Assembly: GCF_009832745.1 (NCBI RefSeq)
Contig: NZ_VRMJ01000025.1
Location: 62,001-126,000 of the forward strand
Origin: Polaribacter septentrionalilitoris
GTDB lineage: Bacteria; Bacteroidota; Bacteroidia; Flavobacteriales; Flavobacteriaceae
Length of the DNA stretch: 64,000 nucleotides
Direction: 5' to 3'
The notes beneath the pieces are model-generated. The model did not search any database. It was not told the origin of the DNA and saw only the letters and a program-made list of their open reading frames with translations. A program made the translations under genes and the position numbers. This document shows positions 61,452-64,000 of this stretch, piece after piece. Numbering within the stretch: the first letter of the stretch is position 1; the number at the start of each line of letters is the position of its first letter.

Positions 61452-62060
61452 ATGAAAATAATCTGTATTGGGCGCAATTACGCAAAACATATAGAAGAAT
61501 TAGCAAACGAAAAACCAGAACATCCTGTTGTTTTTTTAAAGCCAGATTCAGCAATTTTACCAAGAAAAAATCCGTTTTTTATTCCGCCATTTTCTAATGA
61601 TGTACATTACGAAGTAGAGGTTTTGGTAAAAATTAATAAAGTTGGTAAGCATATAGATGCAAAATTTGCTCATAAATATTATGATGAAGTTGGTTTAGGA
61701 ATTGACTTTACAGCCAGAGACGTGCAACAGAAATGCAAAGAAAAAGGTTTGCCTTGGGAAAAAGCAAAGGCATTTGATGGAAGTGCAGTTATAGGAGAGT
61801 TTTATCCAAAAGCCCAATTCGATTTAAATAACTTACAATTTCAGTTGCATAAAAATGATGAATTGGTTCAAGATGGAAATACCAATGCTATGTTATGGAA
61901 AACAGACGAATTAATCAGTTATGTCTCACAATACTTCACACTAAAAAAAGGAGATATTATTTTTACAGGAACTCCAGCAGGAGTTGGTAAAGTTGCTGAA
62001 AATGATGTTTTAAAAGGAGTTATTGAAGGAAAAGAAGCTTTTAACATTCGAGTAAAATAG
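61452..62060 (+). CDS. Fumarylacetoacetate hydrolase family protein
   Basis: 202 residues. MKIICIGRNYAKHIEELANEKPEHPVVFLKPDSAI and HYEVEVLVKI, GLGIDFTARDVQ, FTGTPAGVGKV are the FAH fold and metal-site motifs (E-x-E...D). In this short form the enzyme is often an acylpyruvase or oxaloacetate decarboxylase; the substrate is not certain. The 5' side is a repeat-rich leader of ~90 bp after purU. Confidence 0.9.
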   Translation: MKIICIGRNYAKHIEELANEKPEHPVVFLKPDSAILPRKNPFFIPPFSNDVHYEVEVLVKINKVGKHIDAKFAHKYYDEVGLGIDFTARDVQQKCKEKGLPWEKAKAFDGSAVIGEFYPKAQFDLNNLQFQLHKNDELVQDGNTNAMLWKTDELISYVSQYFTLKKGDIIFTGTPAGVGKVAENDVLKGVIEGKEAFNIRVK

Positions 62061-62184
62061 AAATAAGAAGTTATATTTATAATATAACTTTTTTATATCT
62101 TTAACGATTATTAAACCATTATTGGTTTTTACTTCCCCCATTTTAAGAAACAATTTTATTTTTTTGTGTTATAAATTTTTTAAC

Positions 62185-62200
62185 CCTTATCAGGATAAGG
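62185..62200. promoter_or_regulatory. Short hairpin in the leader of the beta-helix gene
   Basis: CCTTAT (62185-62190) and ATAAGG (62195-62200) pair around CAGG, 14 bases before the ATG of the next gene. It may affect translation. The remaining gap from 62061 shows no other clear signal. Confidence 0.35.
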
Positions 62201-62213
62201 TAATATATAGATA

Positions 62214-64000
62214 ATGAGAAAAACTACATTTTTAATAGTTATATTTTTTATAGCTTTTTCTACTTATGCACAACATAGTGCTTATTACATCAATCAACAA
62301 ACAGGTAGTAATTCAAATGACGGTTTAACACCATCAACACCTTTTAAAACCATCAATAATAACTTACCAAGAACTGTGGCAGATAATGCTGGTGTAGCTT
62401 TCGAAATTATTTTAATAGGAGAATTTACAAATGCTAGTTATAACCCTTCTTATACCTTTTCAGCAGTAAATGATCCAATCTTATGGAATTCAGAAAATAC
62501 TTTATATTTCAATAATTTTAAAGGAGAAGCAGGAAAATACATCACAATTAAACCTTATGATTCTACTACTATTTTAAAAGGAAATGGTGGTAATATTTTA
62601 AGAGTTGCAAATTCTGAGTATTTAATTATTAAAGACTTAAAAATTGAGGGTGAAGTTCCAAATATTCCACTTTCATTAGCTAACGATTTACAGTTTTCTT
62701 ATTTAGATTTGTCTGTAAATGAAGATGCAGATCCTAATAATAATATAGATCGGTATAACCCAACTTTGGCTCAAATTCGTGAAAGAAATACAGATGATTG
62801 TATTACACCAGATTGTGATCCTTCATTAGCTGGTGCTCTACCAAAAATTAATAATAAACCTTTAGTTAGACCTTCTTATGTAGATACCAGAGGATTTTAT
62901 TTAAGTAAAATAAATAATATTAAAATCTTAAACAATGTAGTTTCCCAAATGCCTGGTGGAGGTTTAAGGGTTTCTGATTGTGAAGATGTAGATATTATTG
63001 GTAACGAGGTTTCATACTGTTCTTTAAGGTCTTATTCAGGTACACATGGTTTGGTAGTAACCAAAGCAACAAGCACAAGAACTTCAGACGACTATAGAAT
63101 TAAAATTGTAGGTAATAAAGTTCATCATAATTACAACGAACAATACTCTTGGGCGCCAGATAAAGATAAAATTACACCACATATAGATGAAGGTAAAGGA
63201 ATTTCTCTACAAAGAAATCAAACTACTTATAAATCTGATGGTGTAACTATAAATGTAAATTGGGAGCATGGTAGAATTTTAGTAGCCAATAATTTGGCTT
63301 ACTTTAACGGTTTTAGTGGTATACATTCTAATGATGGAGATAGAGTAGATTTTATTAATAATACTGCATATTTTAATTCATATACAAAATCTATTACAGA
63401 AGATAATGATGGAAACCCAGCTACGTTTCCAACATCTACCAATGGTGGTAATATTGGTATAAGTATGAGTGATGGTATAGATTGTAAAATCATTAATAAT
63501 ATTTCTGTAATTGATTCTAGAATGTCAAAATCTGCAATTGCAGTAAAAAATTCTACCATTGCTACTAGTGATGCAACTGCAACTACTAGAGCAAACGGAA
63601 TACCAGATGTAGAAATAAAAAATAATCTTAGTTATGGTACTACACTACAAGGTGTAACAGGCACTGTTGATGAAAGTGCAACAACTGTAAGTATTCAGAC
63701 AGATGCTATAAAAGCAGACCCATTATTTGTAGATCCCTTAAATTTCGATTTCAGATTAAAAATTACATCACCAGCGATAAATGCCGCAGATGCAACAAAC
63801 GCAACAACTACCGATTTTAACGAAGATGTTAGATATGGTACTGCAGACTTAGGAGCTTTAGAATTTGATGCAAATGTAACTTTATGGGAAGGAAATAATA
63901 GTAGCTCATGGGTAGATGCAGGAAACTGGAGTAATGGAGTACCAATAGATAATACCTATGCTATAAATGTGCCAACAGGTTTAACAAACTATCCAGAAAT
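62214..64000 (+). CDS. Secreted right-handed beta-helix protein (partial, C-terminus outside window)
   Basis: 595 codons are visible, without a stop, to the window edge. Signal peptide MRKTTFLIVIFFIAFSTYAQ; then AYYINQQTGSNSNDGLTPSTPFKTIN, the start of DUF1565/parallel beta-helix surface proteins. Helix turns with Asn ladders follow (IKILNNVVSQMPGGGLRVSDCEDVDIIGNEVSYC; DRVDFINNTAYFN), then DPLFVDPLNFDFRL and SPAINAADA, which end such helices. The last visible part (WVDAGNWSNGVPIDNTYAINVPTGLTNYP) is a repeat domain typical of type IX-secreted proteins. It may be a polysaccharide lyase or an adhesin. Confidence 0.85.
   Translation, partial: MRKTTFLIVIFFIAFSTYAQHSAYYINQQTGSNSNDGLTPSTPFKTINNNLPRTVADNAGVAFEIILIGEFTNASYNPSYTFSAVNDPILWNSENTLYFNNFKGEAGKYITIKPYDSTTILKGNGGNILRVANSEYLIIKDLKIEGEVPNIPLSLANDLQFSYLDLSVNEDADPNNNIDRYNPTLAQIRERNTDDCITPDCDPSLAGALPKINNKPLVRPSYVDTRGFYLSKINNIKILNNVVSQMPGGGLRVSDCEDVDIIGNEVSYCSLRSYSGTHGLVVTKATSTRTSDDYRIKIVGNKVHHNYNEQYSWAPDKDKITPHIDEGKGISLQRNQTTYKSDGVTINVNWEHGRILVANNLAYFNGFSGIHSNDGDRVDFINNTAYFNSYTKSITEDNDGNPATFPTSTNGGNIGISMSDGIDCKIINNISVIDSRMSKSAIAVKNSTIATSDATATTRANGIPDVEIKNNLSYGTTLQGVTGTVDESATTVSIQTDAIKADPLFVDPLNFDFRLKITSPAINAADATNATTTDFNEDVRYGTADLGALEFDANVTLWEGNNSSSWVDAGNWSNGVPIDNTYAINVPTGLTNYPE

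Overview
The window is a 64 kb piece of an AT-rich chromosome from the Bacteroidota, family Flavobacteriaceae. Evidence: gliding genes gldF/gldG, a Bacteroidota-type Rpb6-like omega subunit, flavobacterial DUF4835, DUF5606 and DUF4199 proteins, an ABC-2 permease/M1 peptidase fusion, promoters of the TTG-N19-21-TAnnTTTG type, and an apparent cell-surface beta-helix protein at the right edge. A Polaribacter- or Tenacibaculum-like genus is an inference only. Most of the window is ordinary core genome on both strands. No tRNA, rRNA operon, CRISPR array or transposase gene was seen.

Layout. 1-2358 (minus): SAM hydrolase, ABM monooxygenase, gldF and the start of gldG. 2488-7169 (plus): phoH, a membrane protein, purC, fabV and two unknown genes. 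7366-9683 (minus): fasciclin protein, TerC and a TauE permease. 9856-14093: porin, a broken second TauE copy, and a BlaI/BlaR1-like pair with a promoter lying under a palindrome. 14227-25764: acs, an ABC exporter, a lipoprotein, Nudix, M42 peptidase, and an ABC ATPase with its permease/M1 fusion. 26067-29134: DoxX, a phytase-like gene split by one stop codon, DUF6913-like, dapA. 29288-38666: the conserved series bamD, rpoZ-like, coaBC, DUF4835, recN, interrupted between DUF4835 and recN by about 4.4 kb of accessory DNA. 38779-53043: fabI, glycosyltransferases, mazG, def, ruvX, dapD, cca, an ABC exporter, pgm. 53212-53305: the small SRP RNA. 53417-62060: SDR, alpha/beta hydrolase, transaldolase, menD, S1 protein, esterase, menB, purU, FAH. 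62214-64000: a partial secreted beta-helix protein.

The most interesting region is the accessory cassette at 32645-36967. It holds a small XRE regulator with a promoter and an (ATT)n microsatellite in its 5' leader, a 67-residue double-glycine-leader peptide resembling a class II bacteriocin with two cysteines, a hairpin, two membrane proteins of unknown role (immunity candidates), a membrane-anchored thioredoxin-like protein with CDFC, and an ABC transporter with an N-terminal C39 peptidase. It reads as a complete make, oxidise, cleave and export module. The leader upstream of the peptide can fold as an H-type pseudoknot on paper.

The second main signal is an interspersed structured repeat in three copies (16201, 39584, 56013). 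Its two closing stems show compensatory changes between copies, and its apical part is swapped for other small hairpins that also occur alone in the window. One copy is enclosed by a perfect 25-bp inverted repeat.
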